Below are positions 57,062-64,000 of a stretch of DNA of 64,000 nucleotides, piece by piece. The notes beneath the pieces were generated by a model that saw only the letters and a list, made by a program, of their open reading frames with translations, searched no databases and had not been told where the DNA came from. Position 1 is the first letter of the stretch. Every line of letters starts with the position of its first letter. Made by a program: the position numbers and the translations under genes. Source of the stretch: Gammaproteobacteria bacterium (GTDB taxonomy: Bacteria > Pseudomonadota > Gammaproteobacteria > Steroidobacterales > GCA-2729495); contig JASLMV010000004.1 of the NCBI GenBank assembly GCA_030746435.1, positions 1 through 64,000 of the forward strand, read 5' to 3'.

Positions 57062-60000
57062 TTACTGTCCGAAAAGTAATTTGAACCGGACGCCTGCTGT
57101 CCGTGGATTCGGCAGGTTGGCGTAAATGTCGCTGGGGATCTTCGGGCCGGCGTTAACGGTTGGCGGTGTCGGATTGGCGAGCCCAAAATTAAAATTGGCG
57201 GTGGGAATATCCACCTGTGGCCCGCCGGAAAGAACCGTCTCGTCATCGAGGAGGTTATTGATGTAGAACTGCACGTCCCACATGTCATCCATTATGCCGA
57301 AGCTGACATCGGTCAGGTTGTGGGCCTTTAATTCGGTAATATTAAATGCCTCCATCCAGCGCGCGTCCTGATAACGGAATGCCACATTCGCGTACCATTC
57401 TTTTCCTGTGTCATACAGGTTGTTGGTGTAATTTGCGTTAAGCAACAATGCATGCTCCGGTGCGCGTTCCAGTTCGTTGCCGTTATAGCTGGATACACAG
57501 CCGAACTGCTTGGCAGTAGCGGTACTGCCCGGAACTTCGGCGATATCGATACAGCCCTGGCCGTTACCGAGCTGTATCCGGCCTATGTCGGCAGCGCTCT
57601 GGGTAATGACCACGTAGTCCGTGTATTCGGTATCCAGATAGGTATAGCCTAACTGCAAACGCCAGTTATCCGTCGGCAACCAGGTGGCATCGATCTCCAG
57701 ACCGTGCACTTCCGAACCATCGATGTTGACGACTTCCGTGCCGGTGGTGCCCCCTGTTACTTTCTGGACGCTGACCTGCTTGTCCTTGAAGTCCTGGAAG
57801 AAGTACGCGCCATTGAGCCGCAACTTGCCGTCCGCCAGGGTGCTCTTGACGCCGAATTCCCAGACGTCGAGCCGTTCCTCATCGAATTCGATCTCGTCAA
57901 AATCGTTATCCAGATTTGCATCCAAACCGAATGCACCCGAGGTCAGTAAACTGAAGCCGCCCGGTTTGATGCCGCGCGACCACGAAGCATAACCGAGGAT
58001 GTCGTCGTCAAACAGGTACTCGAAGGTAACTTTCGGCGCCCAGAAGCGATCGGTGCGCTTCAGCGTTTCAGTATTAAAGGGTGTCGGCTTAAAGCCCCAG
58101 GCCCACCAGGCATTTTTCGCGCCTGTACCGTTCGCCGTAGCGGGTGACCAGCCGAAGGTGTCGTAGTTCGCCTGTGAAACGGCAAGCCGGTCGCAGCGAC
58201 CGTTCTGGCCGCAAAGCAGGACGGTGCTGGGTCCCGTGGTAGTGCCGGCGTTTGCCGTTTCATTGCCATCCGGTTGCCCACTCGGAGTTGTCGCGCCATT
58301 GTCGCACTCGGTTTCCAGGCCGGTGCCGGTACCGCCGTCGCCTGGGGCAGTACCATTAGCATCAACATTACTGTTGTAATAAACGCTGCCGTCCAGGCAG
58401 GGCGTCATCACCGGGCCCGTAACCTTGTTGTCCTCTTTCGTCAGGCGGGCTTCGACCCGCATCGTAAAGCGATCGCTAAAGTCGACATCCAGCGATCCGT
58501 ACCAGGACTGGTGATCGGTTTGACGGTCGGTCTGGCTGGGCCGCATTAGTCGGCCTGCATGTGCATCCGGGAGCCAGTACGCGCCTACGACACTGGTCTG
58601 ACCGCACTGATCTTTAACCGGGTCAGTCTGGGTCGCGTTTTCGTCAAAGCCGGTAAAGCCGGCGAAACCGCGTATAAAGTAGGACTGGTCTATATCGCCT
58701 GGTTGCCAGAAACAACCGGCTCCACCGGTAATCAGGCTGTTATTGACATCGAACTGGTCCACGGTTTCCTTCCACAACAGCATACCGCCGGTCAAGTTGA
58801 CCGTATCGTTGACCTGCCAGGCCAGGCGCACTTCCTGGCTGATCTGCTTGGTGTCGGTATCGCTGTCCTGGAGGAACGCGCCAGGTATGTCGTTGATGCC
58901 GTCCTTGCGCATATCGGTACAGGGTGCGTAGGCATCGGGGTTAAGGTCATTAGCAACCAGGTAATCGTAGTAAGAGCCTTCCTGGGCCGGGTCATAGAGC
59001 GGATGCGTATCCGGGAGCAGCAACGGGTTTGGCTGACCCATCAGCACACTGGTGTCCGGCCGGCATCGGTCGACGTGGAGCTTGGCGATATCCATTTCTG
59101 TCTCAACCGACGCAAAGGTATAACCGGTCAGTGAGGTGAAGGTCAGATCGTCATTGATATCCCAGTCTACAACCAGCGAGGTGCGGCCGACTTCCTTGGT
59201 CGTGCCGTCGAAGTCTTTGGCATCGAGCGGGTCGTCGACCTTGCGGTAGTCGGGGCTGACACTCAGGTTGAGTTTGTCCGCATCGGGAATCCTGCCGATG
59301 AACAACTGGATGACCTGCCTGTTCCAGAGGTTTGCATCGGCGATGCTGGTACCGGGCGAGTAAGTGCCGAAATCAGCAAGCTGCGTGTATCCTCCGAGCG
59401 CCGAGATACTACCGGGGGTGTTGAAACCTCCCCCTGCGAACTGAACCAGCGGTGTACCGGCCGCCGTATCGAAGTAATTGGCAAGATCCAGGTTACCGTT
59501 GCGCCGTAACTCCAGCACCGGAACGTCGTCGTTATCGACACTCCATGCCCATTGTCTGCCGGTGGCAGGATCCGTGCAGAACGGCCCACCCAATCCCTGC
59601 AGTGGTCCGGGAAGACCCGCCGAAGGTGTCGCATCGACGAAGCCGTCGCCATCCAGATCGATCGGCAGGCTGCCTGTGCCGGAGAGTGAGCAACGCGACG
59701 AGAAGGGCGCGAGACCAACCCCGGCTATTTTCGTGCCGGGAGGGGCTCCGGCCGGGATCACACCATTCGTTCCCAGGTCGGCCCAGGACATAAAGTCTCT
59801 GAGCAATACCTGTGCCGGTGGATCATATTCTTCGTCGGTGTATTCCGTGCGCCATTTCACATCGACGGTGTCGGACGGTTCCCACTTAAATGTTACTGCT
59901 AAACCGTGGCCTTCAGCCCCGCCGAGATAGTCCTTAGTCGGATCATTCTTATAGGAGCCCCTGTTGTCATAAAGCAATCCGGTTACCAGCATGCCGAGTG

Positions 60001-60595
60001 TGTCGGTAAGCGGCACGCTGACCGTGCCTTTAAGCTCGCGGTCTTCTTCCGAATTCCAGTCGACGGATAAATCGGCTTCGAATTCGTCGCCGGGGTCCTT
60101 GGTGATGTACTGCAGGGCACCGGCGAATGCGCTACGGCCGTAAAGTGCGCTCTGGGGGCCTTTGACGATTTCGATCTGCTTTACGTCGACAAGCCTTGGG
60201 TTGATCAGCAGTGAACCGCCGGCGTTGCTGACTGCCTCGGAACTGACGTCGATGCCGTCTACCAGGGTAGCGGCATTGGGCCGCCCGCGCGTCGGGGACA
60301 GGCCACGAATGGTAATGCGGGTGTCGGAGGGTGCGAAACCTTCATCGAACTGGACGCTGGTGTCTTGCTGGGCGATCTGGTTAAGGTCCTTCAGGCCCAA
60401 ACGGTCAATTTCTTCGGTGCCGAGAGCCGTAATGGCGAGCGGAACTTCCTGCAGGTTCTCGGTTGTTTTTCGTGCGACAACCGTTATCTCATCGAAAACA
60501 GTCGCAGCAAAAACTTCTGCCGGTGTTAACACTGCGGTTGGCGTCGCCAGAAAGGCTGCCAGTATCAAGCTGACAGACAGCGCCTGTTTTCTCAT
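57062..60595 (-). CDS. Very large TonB-dependent outer-membrane receptor
   Basis: A 1177-residue receptor; most are 650-950. It has a signal peptide (about 1-30), a plug domain from about 35 (EITVVARKTTENLQEVPLAITAL, RITIRGLSPTRGRPNA, EIVKGPQSALYGRSAFAGALQY), and a 22-strand barrel ending in VRFKLLFGQ. The extra length is in extracellular loops. One near 302-325 holds DLDGDGFVD, a calcium-type acidic loop, between two Cys-containing segments. Another near 765-800 holds a Gly/Thr-rich, Cys-containing stretch. The ligand cannot be told. It has a GGGGGAA ribosome site. The 242-base upstream gap shows no gene. Confidence 0.93.
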   Translation of the reverse strand: MRKQALSVSLILAAFLATPTAVLTPAEVFAATVFDEITVVARKTTENLQEVPLAITALGTEEIDRLGLKDLNQIAQQDTSVQFDEGFAPSDTRITIRGLSPTRGRPNAATLVDGIDVSSEAVSNAGGSLLINPRLVDVKQIEIVKGPQSALYGRSAFAGALQYITKDPGDEFEADLSVDWNSEEDRELKGTVSVPLTDTLGMLVTGLLYDNRGSYKNDPTKDYLGGAEGHGLAVTFKWEPSDTVDVKWRTEYTDEEYDPPAQVLLRDFMSWADLGTNGVIPAGAPPGTKIAGVGLAPFSSRCSLSGTGSLPIDLDGDGFVDATPSAGLPGPLQGLGGPFCTDPATGRQWAWSVDNDDVPVLELRRNGNLDLANYFDTAAGTPLVQFAGGGFNTPGSISALGGYTQLADFGTYSPGTSIADANLWNRQVIQLFIGRIPDADKLNLSVSPDYRKVDDPLDAKDFDGTTKEVGRTSLVVDWDINDDLTFTSLTGYTFASVETEMDIAKLHVDRCRPDTSVLMGQPNPLLLPDTHPLYDPAQEGSYYDYLVANDLNPDAYAPCTDMRKDGINDIPGAFLQDSDTDTKQISQEVRLAWQVNDTVNLTGGMLLWKETVDQFDVNNSLITGGAGCFWQPGDIDQSYFIRGFAGFTGFDENATQTDPVKDQCGQTSVVGAYWLPDAHAGRLMRPSQTDRQTDHQSWYGSLDVDFSDRFTMRVEARLTKEDNKVTGPVMTPCLDGSVYYNSNVDANGTAPGDGGTGTGLETECDNGATTPSGQPDGNETANAGTTTGPSTVLLCGQNGRCDRLAVSQANYDTFGWSPATANGTGAKNAWWAWGFKPTPFNTETLKRTDRFWAPKVTFEYLFDDDILGYASWSRGIKPGGFSLLTSGAFGLDANLDNDFDEIEFDEERLDVWEFGVKSTLADGKLRLNGAYFFQDFKDKQVSVQKVTGGTTGTEVVNIDGSEVHGLEIDATWLPTDNWRLQLGYTYLDTEYTDYVVITQSAADIGRIQLGNGQGCIDIAEVPGSTATAKQFGCVSSYNGNELERAPEHALLLNANYTNNLYDTGKEWYANVAFRYQDARWMEAFNITELKAHNLTDVSFGIMDDMWDVQFYINNLLDDETVLSGGPQVDIPTANFNFGLANPTPPTVNAGPKIPSDIYANLPNPRTAGVRFKLLFGQ

Positions 60596-60837
60596 AATTC
60601 TTCCCCCGAAAGCATCCCTGCGCAGGGGGCTTTCCGACTATAGTTTTGTATGTTTTGTATATCGTGGAACCGGTTTATACCGACGTCTTATTAGTATTGT
60701 CCGAATACAGAATCCCGACGTGGCCATATACTACGGGGCATGACACTGTGTTGCAATTGACATGCAAAAAAACTGTCCGCCAGCCGGTTCGGTGCAGGGC
60801 GTGATTGTAAACCCGATTATCCGCGTTGCAGCTACAT

Positions 60838-62724
60838 CTAAGTGCTTTCCGATGTGCGTTGCCGCGCTGTGTACCAGAGGGTGAAAATCACACCGGCCAG
60901 GATCAGAAGACCCGTAATCGGCCCGCTTTGCAATGTTTCGGGTGCGGCCAGGACGGACGGGTTGCCGCTAACCACTATCGGTATGGCCATCACGATACCC
61001 AGCAGGGCTTCACCGGTAATCAGGCCGGCTGCAAACAGGATGCCCGGACCTGAGCCTGTTTTTGGCTGTGATTGTCGTTGTACCAGCCAGGCGACGATAC
61101 CGCCCAGCAGTATGGGTACCGACAATTCCAGCGGCAGGTATATTCCGACGGCGACGGCCAGTACGGGCGCCCGCACGGCCGAATCCCGCGCCTCGAGGAC
61201 CAGGTCGACAAGGATAATGGCGGCGCCGATCAGCGCACCAATAGCAATCAGCCCCCATGGCAGTTCGCCGCCAAGCACGCCGTCAGCGACCGATGCCATC
61301 AGCGTAGCCTGTGGCGCGGTCAGCGAATTGGGTTGTGCATCAGACGCCGGCCCGATGCCATAAGCGACCAGGAGCAGGTTCAAAACGGGCGCCATGACCA
61401 GCACCGCGGATACAACACCAATTCCCTGCATCAGTTGTTGTTTCCACGGGGTTGCGCCCAGCAGATAACCCGCTTTCAGATCCTGCATATTGTCACCCGC
61501 GATCGCGGCTGCACAGCATACGACGGCACCGATCATGATGGCGGCTGCCGCTGCGGCTGCGCTTGCACCACTGAGCCACAGCAGTAAAAGTGATGCAAAC
61601 AAAATAGTTGCAATGGTGACACCCGAAACAGGGTTCTGGGACGAGCCAACCAGCCCCGCCATGTAGCCTGCCACCGCCGAAAACAGAAATCCGGCAACGA
61701 CCATGATCAGTGTCATGGCAAGGCCCACGCCAATACTGTCGACGATCGACTGGTATAAAAGGAAAATCGGTACGACGAGTAGCGCGATGCCGGTCAGCAC
61801 ATAGCGCATCGGCGCATCTCTGTCAGTATGCGGTGCCGGACCCGCCGTACTTTGCTTAAGCCCGCTGCGCAGGCCCGCGATAACCGAGCCACGAATGGAT
61901 ATCAGCGCCCAGATGCCGCCTACGAGCATGGCGCCGACGCCAAGGTACCGGATCCTGGTACTCCAGATGGAGTAAGCAAGACTGATGCTGTCGGTTTCAG
62001 CCACGGTCGCCGGATCCATAAACAGGGCGCTGTAGATGGGTATCGCAACGAACCAGGAAATAACGCCGCCAACAAAAATCAGCACAGAAATATTAAGCCC
62101 GACGATATAGCCGACGCTTAACAATGCCGGCGACAGGTTGGTCCCGACATAAAAAACGCTGCCACCACTAATTAGCCCGGTCTGGGCCGTCGCCGGCCAG
62201 ATCCGCAAACCGGTTTCCGCAAACTTGATAACGCCGCCAACCAGTGCCGCGAGACCCAGGATGCGTAAACCGCGGCCCGGACTGTCGCCCACTTTGAGTA
62301 CTTCTGCCGTGGCGGTTCCCTCGGGAAACGGGAGTTTCTGTTCGACGATAAGTGAGCGCCGGAGCGGAATCGTAAACAGTACGCCGAGCAGACCGCCGAG
62401 CCCGGCAATTGCGCATACCCATGCGTAGTCGAATACCTCCCAGTAACCCAGCAGTATCAGGGCGGGCAGGGTAAAGATGGCTCCGGCAGCCACCGATTCG
62501 CCCGCTGACGCAGCCGTCTGCACAATATTGTTTTCCAGGATGTTGCTGTCGCGGAACAGCCGTAAAACTCCCATCGAGATGACCGCTGCCGGGATCGAGG
62601 CTGAAACCGTAATACCGGCGAATAAACCGAGGTATGCGTTCGCACCGGCCAGGATCATGGCCAGGATGATTCCAAGAATGATAGCTTTAGGCGTTAGTTG
62701 CGGCGGTATTAACGGCGCTGACAT
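60838..62724 (-). CDS. OPT-family oligopeptide/metal-chelate transporter
   Basis: A 628-residue integral membrane protein with about 14-16 helices. The N-terminus AMILAGANAYLGLFAGITVSASIPAAVIS and the motif ENNIVQTAASAGESVAAGA are typical of the prokaryotic OPT (YSL-related) family, which carries small peptides or metal-peptide complexes. The start lies 5 bases after tatC, so it may be in the tat transcript. The substrate is unknown. The opp ABC importer at 9614-15109 is a separate peptide system. Confidence 0.92.
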   Translation of the reverse strand: MSAPLIPPQLTPKAIILGIILAMILAGANAYLGLFAGITVSASIPAAVISMGVLRLFRDSNILENNIVQTAASAGESVAAGAIFTLPALILLGYWEVFDYAWVCAIAGLGGLLGVLFTIPLRRSLIVEQKLPFPEGTATAEVLKVGDSPGRGLRILGLAALVGGVIKFAETGLRIWPATAQTGLISGGSVFYVGTNLSPALLSVGYIVGLNISVLIFVGGVISWFVAIPIYSALFMDPATVAETDSISLAYSIWSTRIRYLGVGAMLVGGIWALISIRGSVIAGLRSGLKQSTAGPAPHTDRDAPMRYVLTGIALLVVPIFLLYQSIVDSIGVGLAMTLIMVVAGFLFSAVAGYMAGLVGSSQNPVSGVTIATILFASLLLLWLSGASAAAAAAAIMIGAVVCCAAAIAGDNMQDLKAGYLLGATPWKQQLMQGIGVVSAVLVMAPVLNLLLVAYGIGPASDAQPNSLTAPQATLMASVADGVLGGELPWGLIAIGALIGAAIILVDLVLEARDSAVRAPVLAVAVGIYLPLELSVPILLGGIVAWLVQRQSQPKTGSGPGILFAAGLITGEALLGIVMAIPIVVSGNPSVLAAPETLQSGPITGLLILAGVIFTLWYTARQRTSEST

Positions 62725-62729
62725 CAGCC

Positions 62730-63569
62730 TTAGTCTGCGCTTTCGGGTTCGGCCCCGGCCTTACTGTCGTTACCATCGTCACCGACATCTTTCTTGGCCA
62801 CCATGATGCGCGCCATGATGATGCCGACCTCGTAAAGCAGGTATATGGGTACCGCCAGCAGCGTCTGAGATATGACATCGGGGGGCGTCAGCAACATTCC
62901 CGCGATGAACGCGCCCAAGAATATGTAGGGTCTGATCGTGCCAAGTTTTTTGGTGTCGGTCAGACCTGACCAGACGAGCATGATAGTCGCAATAGGCACT
63001 TCAAATGCCAGTCCGAATGCAAAGAATATAACCAGGATAAAATCGAGGTAGTGGTTGATGTCCGTCATGACCGCCACGCCTTCCGGCGCAACCGCATTAA
63101 AAAATGCAAACATCAGCGGAAACACGACGGCATAGGCAAATAGGACGCCGCAATAAAACAGGAGGATGCTGGATACGACCAGCGGAACAGCGAAACGCTT
63201 TTCTTTTGTATACAGGCCGGGCGCAACGAATGCCCATACCTGGTAGATCACCACGGGCATCGCGACGAACACCGCTACCCAGAGCGTCATCTTGAAGGGG
63301 GTCAGGAATGGTGATGCCACCTGGGTTGCAATCATGGTGGCACCTTCCGGGAGCTGATCCAGCAACGGTTGTGCGACCAGTGTAAAAATATTTTCTGAAA
63401 ACGGGAACAGGCAAATAAAAATTGCAATTATCGCCAGCGTTGACCGGATCAAACGATCGCGCAGTTCGATCAGGTGCGAGATCAGGCTGGCTTCTTCCAG
63501 TTCCTCTTCTTTATCGTCGTTAGGGTCGATTTCGGAGGCGGGAGGGGTGTCTGTGTCTGGGTCGGTCAT
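62730..63569 (-). CDS. tatC: Sec-independent translocase TatC
   Basis: Core receptor of twin-arginine translocation, which exports folded proteins. At 279 residues it has six membrane helices and SLISHLIELRDRLIRS at the N-terminus. The conserved loops FLTPFKMTLWVAVFVAMPVVIYQVWAFVAPGLYTKEKR (in pieces) and FAFGLAFEVPIATIML follow. An acidic Asp/Glu-rich N-terminal extension (about 1-25) is present. The ATG overlaps the tatB stop (ATGA). OPT follows. Confidence 0.96.
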   Translation of the reverse strand: MTDPDTDTPPASEIDPNDDKEEELEEASLISHLIELRDRLIRSTLAIIAIFICLFPFSENIFTLVAQPLLDQLPEGATMIATQVASPFLTPFKMTLWVAVFVAMPVVIYQVWAFVAPGLYTKEKRFAVPLVVSSILLFYCGVLFAYAVVFPLMFAFFNAVAPEGVAVMTDINHYLDFILVIFFAFGLAFEVPIATIMLVWSGLTDTKKLGTIRPYIFLGAFIAGMLLTPPDVISQTLLAVPIYLLYEVGIIMARIMVAKKDVGDDGNDSKAGAEPESAD

Positions 63570-63880
63570 GGATCTTTATCCGAGTCCTCATCCGGGCCCT
63601 CATCCGGGTCCTCATCCGGGTCCTCACTTTCTGCGTGCTCGCCGATATCGGGCCTGTACTTGGAAAAATCCCTGTTCATTTCCTTGTTCAGGTCTGAATG
63701 CATTGTTTCGAGCGGCTCCAGTTCCTCACGAAACTGCTGCGTCAGATTACGCGCCATACTGCGCGCCTGCCCGGCCCAGCGGCCGAGTTGCGCAGCTACC
63801 CTTGGCATGCGTTCCGGTCCCAGCACCATCAGGCCGAGCCCGAACAGGATAGCCAGCTCCCAGAAGCCGATATCGAACAT
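63566..63880 (-). CDS. tatB: Sec-independent translocase TatB
   Basis: Works with TatC to bind substrate. At 104 residues it has the signature start MFDIGFWELAILFGLGLMVLGPERMP (given in part: the Glu in FWEL and the GPERMP hinge), an amphipathic helix, and then a C-terminal acidic tail with repeated DPDE units (DEDPDEGPDEDSDKDP). It lies between tatA and tatC and overlaps tatC. The acidic repeat is encoded by tandem ATCCGGG-type DNA and may vary in length. Confidence 0.94.
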   Translation of the reverse strand: MFDIGFWELAILFGLGLMVLGPERMPRVAAQLGRWAGQARSMARNLTQQFREELEPLETMHSDLNKEMNRDFSKYRPDIGEHAESEDPDEDPDEGPDEDSDKDP

Positions 63881-63886
63881 ATGCGC

Positions 63887-64000
63887 TTAGGAATTGCGTG
63901 TGGTGTCGCTGTCAGGCTCAGACACGCTTTCAGATGTATCGGCGCTGGACTCGGAGAATTCCGCATCGGGCTTGTCGAGCTGCCCGGTATCTTCTTCTTT
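63887..64000 (-). CDS. tatA: Sec-independent translocase TatA (C-terminal end only)
   Basis: The last 37 codons of a gene entering from the right edge. The frame reads KEEDTGQLDKPDAEFSESS, then a Ser/Asp/Thr-rich end closing TTRNS and a TAA at 63889-63887. It stops 6 bases before tatB, which is the place of tatA in the tatABC operon. TatA tails are acidic and poorly conserved, as here. The membrane helix and amphipathic region are outside the window, so the call rests on position and tail composition. Confidence 0.8.
   Translation of the reverse strand, partial: KEEDTGQLDKPDAEFSESSADTSESVSEPDSDTTRNS

Noticed and set aside
60690-60712. TGTCCGAATACA near the TonB receptor start, resembling part of the repeat around the HIT gene
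   Set aside because: Only about 12 bases match, with none of the flanking stems.

Overview
The window is the chromosomal replication-origin region of a gammaproteobacterium. The order rpmH-dnaA-oriC-dnaN-recF-gyrB, together with rnpA-yidC-mnmE, mnmG, rsmG-parA-parB and the atp operon on the other side, is the standard gammaproteobacterial origin layout. The moderately high GC, PEP-CTERM and GlyGly-CTERM (rhombosortase-target) proteins, a giant TonB-dependent receptor and REP/RAYT repeats suggest an aquatic or sediment lineage. I cannot name the genus from the sequence.

Layout. (1) 1-2343: start of the atp operon (atpI-atpB-atpE-atpF, minus strand), with a good sigma70 promoter and an attenuator-like hairpin in front of atpI. 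(2) 2371-9604: parB, parA, rsmG and smaller genes, interspersed with REP palindromes and a RAYT transposase flanked by inverted REPs. (3) 9614-15109: a complete oligopeptide ABC transporter (oppA, B, C and a fused DF ATPase), coupled to mnmG. (4) 15106-27210: mnmG, a glycosyltransferase, a diguanylate cyclase, a di-heme peroxidase-like protein with an unknown secreted partner, a double-barrel outer-membrane protein coupled to a SYLF protein, then mnmE-yidC-rnpA-rpmH. (5) 27211-33606: dnaA, oriC (28726-28972), dnaN, recF with a perfect parS site inside it, and gyrB. (6) 33642-47591: small envelope genes including a rhombosortase-target lipoprotein, plsC-gmhB-glyS-glyQ, then glnA-ntrB-ntrC under an NtrC/sigma54 promoter, ppiB, pyrD and trmL. 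(7) 47853-54889: gpsA-secB-grxC-rhodanese and envC-ctpA-yibQ, an enteric-like order lacking gpmI, plus a second GGDEF protein. (8) 54924-64000: crcB, a HIT protein bracketed by two copies of a structured repeat, a thioesterase, a TonB receptor, an OPT transporter and tatC-tatB-tatA.

Most genes left of oriC are on the minus strand, and those from dnaA to the rhombosortase-target lipoprotein are on the plus strand, so they are co-directional with forks leaving 28.8 kb. The parS sites, parAB and oriC lie within 28 kb and form one segregation/replication module. glnA-ntrBC is a self-contained nitrogen-control unit.

The most unusual features are the repeat ecology (a REPtron-like RAYT, three copies of a roughly 90-150 bp composite palindromic element, two copies of a different structured repeat around the HIT gene), an rnpA frame with no ordinary start codon that runs open through rpmH, the atp leader hairpin, and the MipA/PagL-like double-barrel protein.
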